A program made the position numbers and the translations under genes. DNA of 32,036 bases from Planctomycetes bacterium HGW-Planctomycetes-1 (GTDB lineage Bacteria; Planctomycetota; Phycisphaerae; Sedimentisphaerales; UBA12454), in the NCBI GenBank assembly GCA_002839495.1, contig PGYD01000012.1:1-32036 (forward strand), read 5' to 3'. This document shows positions 1 through 7,695 of this stretch, one piece after another. Numbering within the stretch: position 1 is the first letter of the stretch; every line of letters begins with the position of its first letter. The notes under the pieces were generated by a model. The model worked only from the letters and a program-made list of their open reading frames with translations, was not told where the DNA came from and did no database searches.

Positions 1-183
1 AAAATCGGTTTTGGCTGTACGAATAAAAAAGATATTCAGATTGTCGGCGATGAAATTTTGCCCGCCGATGTGGTAAACGTCGTCCCTGCTAAACTAACGT
101 CGCTTATGTTTACGCCTGTCAGGATTGCCAAAAGCATATTGAAGCAGATTTTGATACTTATGAAAACAGGCAAAAAGCCTTAA
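1..183 (+). CDS. C-terminal fragment of an unidentified protein, possibly DUF362-like
   Basis: An open frame enters from the left edge and ends at TAA 181-183, giving the last 60 residues of a protein whose start lies outside the window. The tail contains a GFGCTNKKDIQIVGDEI stretch followed by a hydrophobic, basic end (SILKQILILMKTGKKP). The 'G-G-x-x-x-x-D-I-x-I-V-G' pattern resembles the C-terminus of DUF362 iron-sulfur-type proteins, but too little is visible for a firm call. Codon use is like that of tsaD downstream. No terminator hairpin follows; the tsaD promoter begins only 13 bp later. Confidence 0.45.
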   Translation, partial: KIGFGCTNKKDIQIVGDEILPADVVNVVPAKLTSLMFTPVRIAKSILKQILILMKTGKKP

Positions 184-196
184 AATATCACCTGAA

Positions 197-225
197 TTGA
201 CTTATTGTCGTTTTTGCATTATCAT
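197..225 (+). promoter_or_regulatory. Sigma70-type promoter for tsaD
   Basis: TTGACT (197-202), a 17-bp spacer, then TATCAT (220-225). The predicted transcription start is near 232, just before the inverted-repeat element at 239-344. The element would therefore form nearly the whole 5' leader of the tsaD mRNA. Before that insertion the start codon (now the ATG at 234) would have lain only 8 nt from the -10 box. Confidence 0.6.
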
Positions 226-238
226 TCCGTCCAATGAA

Positions 239-344
239 TCCCGCACCTTCTAAATATTCAGGAATTATTCGGGTTTTACTAAGAAGTGGAGCGGTTGTAT
301 GATATGAAAGATTTTAGGAAAAATGAAATGAAAGAAGGTGCGGG
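239..344 (+). mobile_element. Start-codon-associated inverted-repeat element, copy A
   Basis: A 106-bp element with perfect terminal inverted repeats: CCCGCACCTTC at 240-250 and GAAGGTGCGGG at 334-344. It is flanked by the direct repeat ATGAA at 234-238 and 345-349; the right copy is the tsaD start codon plus two bases. The right terminal repeat acts as Shine-Dalgarno (GAAGGTG), 4-6 nt from the ATG. The left ATG (234) opens a 22-codon ORF beginning MNPAPSKYS that stops at 300-302. Sister copies lie at 20744-20854 and 25694-25963, in the same orientation relative to their genes. No transposase is encoded, so it is MITE-like. Confidence 0.8.
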
Positions 345-1379
345 ATGAAAACCGATATCAATATCCTCGGCGTAGAAACAAGCTGTGATGAGACTGCCGC
401 GGCCGTAGTACGCAACGGCTCGGAAGTGCTTTCGAGTATTGTTTCGTCGCAGATAGAAATTCATCAAAAATACGGCGGAGTTGTTCCGGAAATCGCATCG
501 CGGGCACATATCGAAAAGATTTATCCGATTGTCGCCGAGGCAATAAAGCAGTCCGGCCTCGATAAAAGCGATATCGATGCAGTAGCGGTCGCAAACCAGC
601 CGGGTCTTACCGTTGCTCTTATTGTCGGATTGACTGCCGCAAAGACGCTTGCGCTTGTCCTTGAAAAACCGCTGATTGCAATCAATCATATACACGCCCA
701 TTTGCAATCGGCGATGATGGACGAAAAAAATTTACAGCTTCCGGCTGTGGCTCTTATCGTTTCCGGCGGACATACGAGTCTTTATGACTGCGAGAGTATT
801 CTTGAACTTAAACTGCTCGGCTCGACAATTGATGATGCGGCTGGCGAGGCCTTTGACAAAGTCGCATCGATTTTAAACCTGCCATACCCCGGCGGGCCGA
901 GTATCGAAAAAATTGCCAAAGAAGGTAATCCCAAAGCGGTTAATTTTCCCCGGTCTATGCTCGCCAAAGATTCGCTTGATTTTTCGTTCAGCGGGTTAAA
1001 AACAGCGGTTCTTTATCACTGCTGCGGCAAGGATATGAAAGGTGAAAATCGCGTAGGTAAAATGAGCCAAAAAGAGATTGCCGATATTGCCGCCTCTTTT
1101 CAGGCCGCCGTTATAGATGTTTTGGTGAAAAAGACCGAGATGGCGGCGGAAAAAATTGGAGCCAAAACAATCCTTCTCGGCGGGGGGGTTGCGGCAAACA
1201 GCCTTTTAAGGGAAGAACTTGAAAAAATGACGCAGCAAACAGGAAGAAATCTGCTGGTTGCGCCCAAAAAATACTGTACGGATAACGCGGTTATGATAGC
1301 TTCTCTTGGGTATCATAAATATAAGGCCGGTCTTTTCGCCGATATGACGCTCGAAGCGAAAGCCGGCTGCGAAGATTAG
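345..1379 (+). CDS. tsaD: tRNA N6-adenosine threonylcarbamoyltransferase TsaD
   Basis: TsaD (Gcp/YgjD) transfers the threonylcarbamoyl group from TC-AMP to A37 of ANN-decoding tRNAs, in the cytoplasm together with TsaB and TsaE. The 344 residues match the usual bacterial length. The N-terminal ASKHA start is visible (GVETSCDETAAAV, residues 9-21), as is a metal-binding histidine cluster NHIHAHLQS (His115, 117, 119), the VSGGHTSL loop near 140 and GGGVAANSLLR near 280. The ATG at 345 is supported by family N-termini and by the GAAGGTG directly upstream, which belongs to the inverted-repeat element at 239-344. Neither tsaB nor tsaE is in the window. Translation may be affected because the element's two ends can pair over the ribosome-binding site. 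Confidence 0.97.
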   Translation: MKTDINILGVETSCDETAAAVVRNGSEVLSSIVSSQIEIHQKYGGVVPEIASRAHIEKIYPIVAEAIKQSGLDKSDIDAVAVANQPGLTVALIVGLTAAKTLALVLEKPLIAINHIHAHLQSAMMDEKNLQLPAVALIVSGGHTSLYDCESILELKLLGSTIDDAAGEAFDKVASILNLPYPGGPSIEKIAKEGNPKAVNFPRSMLAKDSLDFSFSGLKTAVLYHCCGKDMKGENRVGKMSQKEIADIAASFQAAVIDVLVKKTEMAAEKIGAKTILLGGGVAANSLLREELEKMTQQTGRNLLVAPKKYCTDNAVMIASLGYHKYKAGLFADMTLEAKAGCED

Positions 1380-1421
1380 ACAATACTGCCTGTGAATACA
1401 GGTATCTCTATCGGCGTTTTA

Positions 1422-2183
1422 TTATTTTCCCGCTACTACCAGCATTTCAAGATTTTCGGTTGTTAATTTATCGTTTCGGCTGAAAGCGCCGAGCGTTGAG
1501 CCGTAGATATCGACTGTCTTGAAGTTTAGCGTCTTTAACAGCCAGGTTATTTCAGAGGGCGCATAATATCTTTCGCTGCATTGCAGCTCCTTTTTGTTTC
1601 CGGTATCGTCTTCAAAACAGATAGTACTGTGCTCACGAAAGATCGTCAGGTCAAATGAACTGCTGCCGTATGCGGCATTGCCTTCTTTTGTCTCTGAATT
1701 GAGGAAGTCTTTAACGGAATGGTAGAGCGGAAACAGGGCGTTCAGCGCGTTAAAAATCAGTTTTCCGCCCGGTTTTAAGGCATTGGCGGCGTTTCGGAGA
1801 ATCTGAAAATTCATCTCATCGGTTTCCATCAGGGAGAACGCGCCTTCGCAAAGCATTATAGCCATATCGAATTCATTAGAAAAAGTAAGATTTCTCGCAT
1901 CGTGTTTCTGAAAGACGATTTTTAGGCCTTGCGAAGAGACCTTTTCTTTTGCCCGTTTCAAAAGAGCATCCGATAAATCTATCCCGACAACGGAATATCC
2001 TCTGCCGGCCAGTTCAATCGAATGTCTGCCTGTGCCGCACCCTATGTCAAGGATTTTAGCTTCCTTGTTATATCCGATTTCTTTTTCGATAAAATCGCAC
2101 TCTCCGACAGTCCCTTTGGTGAAACACTCGTTATCATATTTCATTCCGTAGTTTTCAAATAACTCTTCGTACCACTGTTTCAT
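1422..2183 (-). CDS. Class I SAM-dependent methyltransferase
   Basis: A 253-residue Rossmann-fold methyltransferase. SAM-binding motif I is ILDIGCGTGRHSIELAGRG (about residues 44-62), followed by the acidic end of strand 2 (VVGIDLSD) and a motif-II-like FDMAIMLCEGAFSLM. A post-motif LKPGGKLIFNALN is also present. The substrate cannot be read from the sequence; the family includes small-molecule and quinone-type methyltransferases. The ATG at 2183 is preceded by AAAGG at good spacing. The gene runs convergently with tsaD and is transcribed from its own minus-strand promoter at 2254-2281, divergent from nnrD. Confidence 0.88.
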   Translation of the reverse strand: MKQWYEELFENYGMKYDNECFTKGTVGECDFIEKEIGYNKEAKILDIGCGTGRHSIELAGRGYSVVGIDLSDALLKRAKEKVSSQGLKIVFQKHDARNLTFSNEFDMAIMLCEGAFSLMETDEMNFQILRNAANALKPGGKLIFNALNALFPLYHSVKDFLNSETKEGNAAYGSSSFDLTIFREHSTICFEDDTGNKKELQCSERYYAPSEITWLLKTLNFKTVDIYGSTLGAFSRNDKLTTENLEMLVVAGK

Positions 2184-2253
2184 ATAGCTGCCTTTGTCGA
2201 GAATAAGAAGGTCATATGCCGCTTTAGGGTTTATTTTTTTCTAATAGGTTCTA

Positions 2254-2281
2254 AGTATAAACCTTGCCTTGCCCTTGTCAA
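2254..2281 (-). promoter_or_regulatory. Promoter of the methyltransferase gene
   Basis: On the minus strand: TTGACA (2276-2281), 16-bp spacer, TATACT (2254-2259). The predicted start near 2247 leaves a leader of about 64 nt before the ATG at 2183. It is arranged back to back with the nnrD promoter; the two -35 boxes are about 22 bp apart. Confidence 0.6.
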
Positions 2282-2303
2282 ATCTTTATGGGCGATTATG
2301 CAA

Positions 2304-2332
2304 TTGACTATACCCTGCATTATTTGTAATAT
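2304..2332 (+). promoter_or_regulatory. Promoter of nnrD-aroF
   Basis: TTGACT (2304-2309), a 17-bp spacer and TAATAT (2327-2332). The expected transcription start is about 2339, on top of the first ATG (2338). Either the mRNA is leaderless or translation starts at the second ATG (2353). Confidence 0.6.
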
Positions 2333-2337
2333 ACTGT

Positions 2338-3225
2338 ATGAAACGAGTTTATATGCAGATAATAGAAAACATCCCAAAGCTAAAGCCAAGAGCGGTCGAT
2401 GCCCATAAGGGCGATTTCGGAAAGGTCTGTATAATCGCAGGCAGCATGGGCTTCAGCGGTGCCGCGGCGATAGCCGCCAAAAGCGCACTGCGAAGCGGCT
2501 CAGGTCTTGTCAGGCTTGCCGTGCCTGAAAGTATCCTGCCGATTGTCGCGGCAATCGAGCCCTGCTATACGACAATTCCGCTTGCCGAGGATTCGACAGG
2601 CAAAATCAGCGGCAAGGCAGTTGATACGGTTTTGAAAGCAGTTGAAGAAAATGATGTTATTGCCTTTGGGCCGGGAGTCGGAGTATCCGGCGGCGTAAAA
2701 ACTGTGCTTGAAAATCTCTTGCGGCTTGAAGGCCTAAGGCTCGTTATTGACGCCGACGGCCTGAATAATCTGGCGCTTTTGAAAAACTGGCCTGATATAA
2801 ATAAAGCAAATCTTATTCTAACGCCTCACCCCGGCGAGATGAAAAGGCTTTGGGAAGGACTATTGCGAAAACCGATGCCGCAGGAAAGAGAGGCTATTAC
2901 CGCTGAATTTGCCGAAGCTGCAAAAGCCGTTATTGTTCTTAAAGGGCATAATACGGTTGTCGCCGCCGGCGAGAAAGTTTATGTCAATACTACCGGCAAT
3001 CCGGGAATGGCAACGGCAGGGGCGGGTGATGTGCTTACGGGAATAATTACGGCATTATGCGGACGGGGACTTGCTCATTTCGATGCCTCTGTATTAGGGG
3101 TTTATGTTCACGGTCTTGCGGGTGATTTGGCGGCCAAAGACAAAGGGCAGATAAGTTTAATCGCGACAGATATTATTGATTATCTGCCGTCGGCGTTCAA
3201 AACTGCCGCGGGAGAAAAAATATGA
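2338..3225 (+). CDS. nnrD: ADP/ATP-dependent NAD(P)H-hydrate dehydratase (YjeF C-terminal type)
   Basis: Repairs damaged nicotinamide cofactors by dehydrating (S)-NAD(P)HX at the expense of ADP or ATP. It has the ribokinase-like YjeF_C fold: HKGDFGKVCIIAGS near the N-terminus, GPGVG, VIDADGLN, LTPHPGEMKRL, and the nucleotide/catalytic loop NPGMATAGAGDVLTGII near the C-terminus. The 295 residues contain only this domain; the YjeF_N epimerase domain, often fused to it, is missing. The in-frame ATG at 2353 is a likely alternative start because the promoter's transcription start falls at about 2339. The gene overlaps aroF by ATGA, implying translational coupling. Confidence 0.94.
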   Translation: MKRVYMQIIENIPKLKPRAVDAHKGDFGKVCIIAGSMGFSGAAAIAAKSALRSGSGLVRLAVPESILPIVAAIEPCYTTIPLAEDSTGKISGKAVDTVLKAVEENDVIAFGPGVGVSGGVKTVLENLLRLEGLRLVIDADGLNNLALLKNWPDINKANLILTPHPGEMKRLWEGLLRKPMPQEREAITAEFAEAAKAVIVLKGHNTVVAAGEKVYVNTTGNPGMATAGAGDVLTGIITALCGRGLAHFDASVLGVYVHGLAGDLAAKDKGQISLIATDIIDYLPSAFKTAAGEKI

Positions 3226-4241
3226 TAGTGGTAATGAAACCCGGCGCAACGGAGCAGGATGTCCGTCACGTTGTAGATTTGGTAAACGAATTCGGCCTTA
3301 AAGAGCACATCATATACGGCACGAACAGAACGGTTATAGCCTGTCTGGGCGATAAGCGGATGGTGGATAAAGGAGCGATTGAAAACGCTCCGAATGTCGA
3401 GCGTATTGTGCCGATACTTGCGCCGTATAAAATTGCGTCGCGTGAAGTTCAAAAAGAATATACGCAGATAAAAATCGGCCCCAAGGACTTCGGGCTCGGA
3501 GGTACGAAAATAGGCGTAATCGCAGGCCCCTGCGCGGTAGAGAATGAAAAACAGCTTTTGCAGACTGCTGAAAAAGTTTCCGCCGCCGGCTGTATCGGCC
3601 TGCGGGCGGGGGCGTTCAAGCCGAGAACAAGTCCTTACAGTTTTCAGGGGTTGGGTGTGGAAGGACTAAAAATTCTGGCGAAAGCGAAAAAACAGACCGG
3701 CCTGGCCGTTGTTACCGAAGTTGTCGCGGTCGAACACGTTGAGACCGTTGCCGAATATGTCGATGTTCTGCAAATCGGCGCCCGAAATATGCAGCATTAT
3801 CCGCTGCTCGAAGCGATGGGAAAAGTCAAAAAGCCGGTGCTGTTAAAACGCGGTATGAGCGCACAGCTCGATGAGTTTTTGCTTGCCGCCGAATACATAA
3901 TCAACGCGGGAAATTCGCAGGTTATTCTCTGCGAAAGGGGGATACGAACCTTCGAGGAATATGTCCGCAATACCCTTGCCCTGGCGGTTGTGCCGGAGCT
4001 TAAAGACAAGACCCATCTGCCTGTAGTTGTTGACCCGTCGCACGGAACCGGCCATGCCCATCTTGTACCTGCGATGTGCAGGGCGGCTGTGGCGGCAGGC
4101 GCCGACGGTTTGCTTATCGAATGCCATCCCGACCCTGAACACGCATTAAGCGACGGGGCACAATCGATTACTCCTGCAAATCTTTCGGAACTTATGCCGC
4201 AGCTTAAAAAAATCGCGCAGGCTATCGGCAGAGATGTTTAA
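3222..4241 (+). CDS. aroF: 3-deoxy-7-phosphoheptulonate (DAHP) synthase, type I-beta
   Basis: Condenses phosphoenolpyruvate and erythrose 4-phosphate in the first step of the shikimate pathway. Residues 1-70 form the ferredoxin-like N-terminal regulatory domain (MIVVMKPGATEQDV start) typical of the Thermotoga-like subgroup that is feedback-inhibited by aromatic amino acids. The TIM barrel follows: metal ligand Cys104 in AGPCAVEN, LRAGAFKPRTSPYSFQGLG, LLKRGM, VVDPSHGTGH and ECHPDPEHALSDGAQS. Length (339) is normal. The ATG at 3222 overlaps the nnrD stop (ATGA) and has GGGAG upstream. The gene is convergent with mscS, only 15 bp away. Confidence 0.96.
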   Translation: MIVVMKPGATEQDVRHVVDLVNEFGLKEHIIYGTNRTVIACLGDKRMVDKGAIENAPNVERIVPILAPYKIASREVQKEYTQIKIGPKDFGLGGTKIGVIAGPCAVENEKQLLQTAEKVSAAGCIGLRAGAFKPRTSPYSFQGLGVEGLKILAKAKKQTGLAVVTEVVAVEHVETVAEYVDVLQIGARNMQHYPLLEAMGKVKKPVLLKRGMSAQLDEFLLAAEYIINAGNSQVILCERGIRTFEEYVRNTLALAVVPELKDKTHLPVVVDPSHGTGHAHLVPAMCRAAVAAGADGLLIECHPDPEHALSDGAQSITPANLSELMPQLKKIAQAIGRDV

Positions 4242-4256
4242 TCGACGCAGCTGTCA

Positions 4257-5381
4257 TTATTGGTCTTTTTTTACATAAAGAGTCTGCGTCGGGAAGGCAA
4301 ACTCGATTCCTTCAGCGTCGAATCTTTTGAGGATTTCGAAATTGACACGCTCGTTTGTCTCGAACCATTTCCAGTAATCGACCGGGCTGAACCAATAGGA
4401 CATATAGATATTCAGCGAGCAATCGTTGAAATTGCTGAAATACACTCTTGGCGGTTTGTCCGGATAGTTATTTATTTCGGGTATGCCGGCAAGTATTTCT
4501 TTAATTATGCCGGTTGCTTTTTGTGTTTTTTCGAATCCGCTGTCGTAGGTGATTGTGATATTCGATGTTCTGCGGATAAAAGGCCGCTTACCGATGTTTT
4601 CTATTGTTTCGTTTGCCATCATACTGTTGGGAATAGTAATTAGATGTCCCTCGAATGTGCGGATTCTCGAACTTCTGAGCCCCACCTCTTCGATTGTTCC
4701 GGTGTGCTGGCCGACTTTGACTAAATCGTTGATTTGAAAAGGCCTGTCGGCAAAAATTGTTATCGAGCCGAAGAAATTGGCTATGGTTTCTTTTGCGGCG
4801 AATGCAATCGCTATTCCGCCGACTCCGGCGCTTAGCATAAGTGATTTTATATTGTCTGCGCCGAGGATGTTCTCGGCAATCAGCAAAGCGGCGATAACGG
4901 CGATGGCTATTCTAATGCTTTTCCGCAGTACCGGCACGAGCATATCGTCAAGTTTGTTTTCTGTTTTTCCGACAGCCTTTTGCAGGTAATATTCGGCGAC
5001 ATCTACCATACGATACAGCGCATAAGCCAAAGCGATGGCGATTACCGCTTCGGCGACCTTGTCCCATTTGCCTGCAATAGACGTGTTGATGCCCAGTTCA
5101 TCGCTGAAATACAGCGGCATTTTGCATATTGCAATTCCGATTCCGATTATCAGCACACAAGCGGGCTTGCTGAGGGCTTCTGTGGTGAGCGTTATCAGGT
5201 TTATGCCGCGCTTGGCCTTGATTTTCTGCGAATACGAATAAAGGATCACTTGCAGTATTTTTGCCGCCGCCAATATAAACAGAATGGCCAGCAGCATCAG
5301 TCCCAGCCGCCACAGCGGGTTGCCCTTTATAACTTCGTAATTTATAATCGACTGTAACGAATTTACCGCGGTCATAAGCAT
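4257..5381 (-). CDS. MscS-family mechanosensitive ion channel
   Basis: Inner-membrane channel that releases solutes on hypo-osmotic shock. The 374-residue protein shows hydrophobic segments at about 27-50, 70-88, 108-125 and 155-175. Next comes the pore-lining TM3 signature (AGVGGIAIAFAAKETIANFF, about 186-205), the beta domain (RPFQINDLVKVGQHTGTIEEVGLRS, LITIPNSMMANETI) and a C-terminal alpha/beta domain. This puts it closer to the mid-sized YnaI/YbdG-like members than to the 286-residue E. coli MscS. The ATG at 5381 has GGAG about 10 nt upstream. It is the last gene of a minus-strand series that starts at hup. Confidence 0.93.
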   Translation of the reverse strand: MLMTAVNSLQSIINYEVIKGNPLWRLGLMLLAILFILAAAKILQVILYSYSQKIKAKRGINLITLTTEALSKPACVLIIGIGIAICKMPLYFSDELGINTSIAGKWDKVAEAVIAIALAYALYRMVDVAEYYLQKAVGKTENKLDDMLVPVLRKSIRIAIAVIAALLIAENILGADNIKSLMLSAGVGGIAIAFAAKETIANFFGSITIFADRPFQINDLVKVGQHTGTIEEVGLRSSRIRTFEGHLITIPNSMMANETIENIGKRPFIRRTSNITITYDSGFEKTQKATGIIKEILAGIPEINNYPDKPPRVYFSNFNDCSLNIYMSYWFSPVDYWKWFETNERVNFEILKRFDAEGIEFAFPTQTLYVKKDQ

Positions 5382-5476
5382 TATTTGAGCTCCTGTATAA
5401 AATTATGTCGGCTTATTCTAAGCCCAAAGAAGAGAATTGTCCAGCCGTAAGCTGTTATGCTGTCGGGAAATAGCCG

Positions 5477-6094
5477 TTAGAAAAAATCAGCGGTTTTTCG
5501 GGCGGCTTCGACGGCAGCAGATTGCGCATCGGCAGAGGTCTTTTCATCGGCCAGCGTCGGCTGACAGATGATTGTTTTTATATCCGTAAAACCGATGAAG
5601 CCGAAGATGAGGTCGAGATATTTTTTCTGAAAATCCATCGGGGAATTATCATCGTAACTTCCGCCCCGGGCGTAGATTATGCATAATGGTTTTCCGCCCG
5701 CCAATCCTTTGTAACTTCCGTGTTCGGCGGAAAATGTATAGCCCGGCTGAACTATGATATCGATGTAATGTTTGAGCTTGTAGGGGATGCCGAAGTTCCA
5801 CATCGGCGTTGAAATTAAATATTTATCTGCGGATTTGAATTGCTCTATTATTTTTTCGATTTGTGTCCACTTTTTAACCTGTTCGGCGGTTTTTTCCCTG
5901 CCGTGCATAATGGCGTATTTCGATTCCGCCGCGAAATTATCGAATTCCGGCAGCGATTGGGCGAAAAGGGCTATAGTTACGATTTTATCCTGCGGATTTT
6001 TCTGCTGATATACGGACAAAAATGCCTTTGCCGCAGTATGAGAATGGCTTCTGTCGGTTCTTGGCGATGATTTTATATAAAGCAGCGTCTTCAT
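5477..6094 (-). CDS. azoR: FMN-dependent NADH:quinone oxidoreductase / azoreductase
   Basis: A flavodoxin-fold reductase of 205 residues. The N-terminal FMN phosphate-binding loop is YIKSSPRTDRSHSHTAAKAF (residues 6-25). The family signature TPMWNFGIPYKLKHYID is followed by TFSAEHGSYKGLAGGKPLCIIYARGG, which binds the isoalloxazine ring. AzoR enzymes reduce quinones and azo compounds with NADH and are usually linked to thiol or quinone stress. AAGGGGAA precedes the ATG at 6094 with good spacing. Neighbours are HNH upstream and mscS downstream on the same strand, with gaps of 39 and 95 bp, so co-transcription is possible but not shown. Confidence 0.92.
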   Translation of the reverse strand: MKTLLYIKSSPRTDRSHSHTAAKAFLSVYQQKNPQDKIVTIALFAQSLPEFDNFAAESKYAIMHGREKTAEQVKKWTQIEKIIEQFKSADKYLISTPMWNFGIPYKLKHYIDIIVQPGYTFSAEHGSYKGLAGGKPLCIIYARGGSYDDNSPMDFQKKYLDLIFGFIGFTDIKTIICQPTLADEKTSADAQSAAVEAARKTADFF

Positions 6095-6133
6095 AAATTC
6101 CCCTTTTTATGAAAAAGTATTTTTCGGCGATTT

Positions 6134-6784
6134 TTATGTGAGCTCGACCGACCAGTATGCGTGGTCGAGGAATTGTTTCCAGCTGTGATATTTTTTACTG
6201 CTCAAATGAAGGTGAACGGTCGGATTGCGTTTTGGTTTTGCCGGCAGCTTTACAAGTGTCATTCTCGCTTGTTTGGGCGTTCTGCCTCCTTTTTTGGCGT
6301 TGCAATTGGTGCAGGCGCAGACGAGGTTTTCCCAAGCGGCGGTTCCGCCCATACTTTTCGGGATTACGTGGTCGAGGGATAATTCAGATGTTGGAAATTT
6401 TTTGCCGCAGTACTGGCACCGGTTAGCGTCGCGGGCAAAGATGTTGCGCCTGTTAAATTTGACTTCGTTTCTCGGCAGACGGTCATAAAAAAGCAGCCTG
6501 ACTATTCGAGGAACGGCTATATGAAAATTAACCGTCGAAATCCAGTCGTGTTCGTCCGGCTCGAAGGATTTTTTTATCTGGCTGATATCTCTCCAGCCTG
6601 CAAAGTCGTAATTGTAATATTGACCCTGCTCGTAAGATATGACTTCGGCCAAATCCCTGCACAGCATACAGAAAGCGCGTTTGACATCTATGATGCGCAA
6701 CGGCATATAGTGCTTGTTGAGTACAAGTACGTTGCAGTTCAGAGCGGATTGAGGTTCGATAAATATCATTCTCTCTTCACTCAT
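6134..6784 (-). CDS. HNH endonuclease family protein
   Basis: A 216-residue protein with a C-terminal HNH nuclease domain. Two zinc-ribbon pairs are visible: CQYCGKKF, then [12 protein letters not shown]. Between them lies the catalytic stretch [22 protein letters not shown], containing the DH and N of the HNH triad. The N-terminal part ([20 protein letters not shown]) is typical of chromosomal HNH proteins of unknown role common in several phyla. The true start may be the sixth residue (ATG at 6769): GAAGAG lies just upstream of it, whereas the ATG at 6784 has no clear ribosome site. The DNA target and function are not known. Confidence 0.88.
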   Translation of the reverse strand: MSEERMIFIEPQSALNCNVLVLNKHYMPLRIIDVKRAFCMLCRDLAEVISYEQGQYYNYDFAGWRDISQIKKSFEPDEHDWISTVNFHIAVPRIVRLLFYDRLPRNEVKFNRRNIFARDANRCQYCGKKFPTSELSLDHVIPKSMGGTAAWENLVCACTNCNAKKGGRTPKQARMTLVKLPAKPKRNPTVHLHLSSKKYHSWKQFLDHAYWSVELT

Positions 6785-6817
6785 CCATTTCAGGCGTCAA
6801 ATACGAATAACAGCCCT

Positions 6818-7021
6818 TTATTTCTCGAGAACCACCGCATCGGCTCGCGGGCCTTTTTCGCCCGGTATAATTTCAAAACTGACCTTATCGCCCTGATTGA
6901 GGGTTCGCAGTTCTTTGCTTTTAAAATTTGTATGATGAACAAATATGTCAGGCTGACCATTGCCGTCTATAAAACCGTAACCCTTTTTTGGGTCAAACCA
7001 CTTGACAACTCCCTCTGCCAT
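6818..7021 (-). CDS. Cold-shock domain protein, CspA family
   Basis: A 67-residue single cold-shock domain protein that binds single-stranded RNA or DNA and acts as an RNA chaperone. Both RNA-binding motifs are present: RNP1 KGYGFIDG (13-20) and RNP2 DIFVHH (25-30), preceded by VVKWFDP. The length is typical. AAGGAA lies 8 nt upstream of the ATG at 7021. The 114-bp leader back to hup contains the inverted repeat AAGCTGC (7089)/GCAGCTT, which might fold in the mRNA. HNH follows 33 bp downstream. Confidence 0.95.
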   Translation of the reverse strand: MAEGVVKWFDPKKGYGFIDGNGQPDIFVHHTNFKSKELRTLNQGDKVSFEIIPGEKGPRADAVVLEK

Positions 7022-7135
7022 CGGATATTCCTTACAAAATCCCCTGTAATTTCAGGCTCTTACACAAATACAGCCTGTACATATCTTTAAGCTGCGAGAA
7101 GATATTACCGGGGTTTTTTATTCGCCGGCAGCTTA

Positions 7136-7426
7136 TTAGATTTTGCTACCAAGTTTTTCTTTCATCAACCGGCCCATCTTGAATTTCACGGTACGCTTTG
7201 CCGGAACTTCAACTCTTTCGAGTGTCTTTGGGTTCTGGGCCACCCGTGCCTCGCGAGTCCTCACCTCGAAGACTCCGAAGTCGCGGAACTCAAGACGGTT
7301 GTTCCTGATGAGCTCCGAGATAATCTCATCGAGAAATAACTGAACAACTCGCTTTACCACAACTCTTTTGGCCTGGGTCTGTTCGGCAATCCGGTCGATT
7401 AATTCTTTCTTTGTTACTGTTCCCAT
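7136..7426 (-). CDS. hup: HU/IHF-family DNA-binding protein
   Basis: A histone-like nucleoid protein of 96 residues that bends DNA as a dimer. The helical N-terminus (TKKELIDRIAEQTQ) is followed by ELIRNNRLEFRDFGVFEVRTREARVAQNPKT, the signature region leading into the beta arm. The arm carries a proline-containing VEVPAKRTVKF end. HU and IHF subunits cannot be separated with certainty; the arm sequence fits a general HU. The ATG at 7426 is preceded by GAGGT. A promoter is predicted at 7459-7487. Confidence 0.94.
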   Translation of the reverse strand: MGTVTKKELIDRIAEQTQAKRVVVKRVVQLFLDEIISELIRNNRLEFRDFGVFEVRTREARVAQNPKTLERVEVPAKRTVKFKMGRLMKEKLGSKI

Positions 7427-7458
7427 AGGGTACCTCGTGTCATCAGAGAGTTTCAGGA

Positions 7459-7487
7459 ATTATTTTTTCTAAGCTGTTTAGCTCCAA
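7459..7487 (-). promoter_or_regulatory. Predicted promoter of hup
   Basis: Minus strand: TTGGAG (7482-7487), a 17-bp spacer, AATAAT (7459-7464). The leader to the ATG at 7426 would be about 27 nt. The same TTGGAG -35 occurs upstream of murJ (15801-15806). Confidence 0.45.
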
Positions 7488-7695
7488 TAAGTTCGTACGT
7501 TTATTAAATCCGGTTTTTGTTATTGTCGATTTATCGAATCGCCAGTTTCAAAAACCGCAAACCACTATACAATAAAGACTTCTAATCAGCAAGCACTTTT
7601 TTAAAGGATTTTTTAAGTAAATATATCAAAAAACAGCTCAAAAACGGGGTTTTTTATTTTTGCTTCATTCTGATGTGAAAAATTGGTATAATTAC

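Noticed and set aside
279-707. Minus-strand ORF opposite tsaD
   Set aside because: It is a shadow of tsaD, with no independent start signal or recognisable domain.
1389-1402. CCTGT-GAAT-ACAGG hairpin as a terminator between tsaD and the methyltransferase
   Set aside because: The stem is only 5 bp and no solid T-run follows directly; too weak to annotate.
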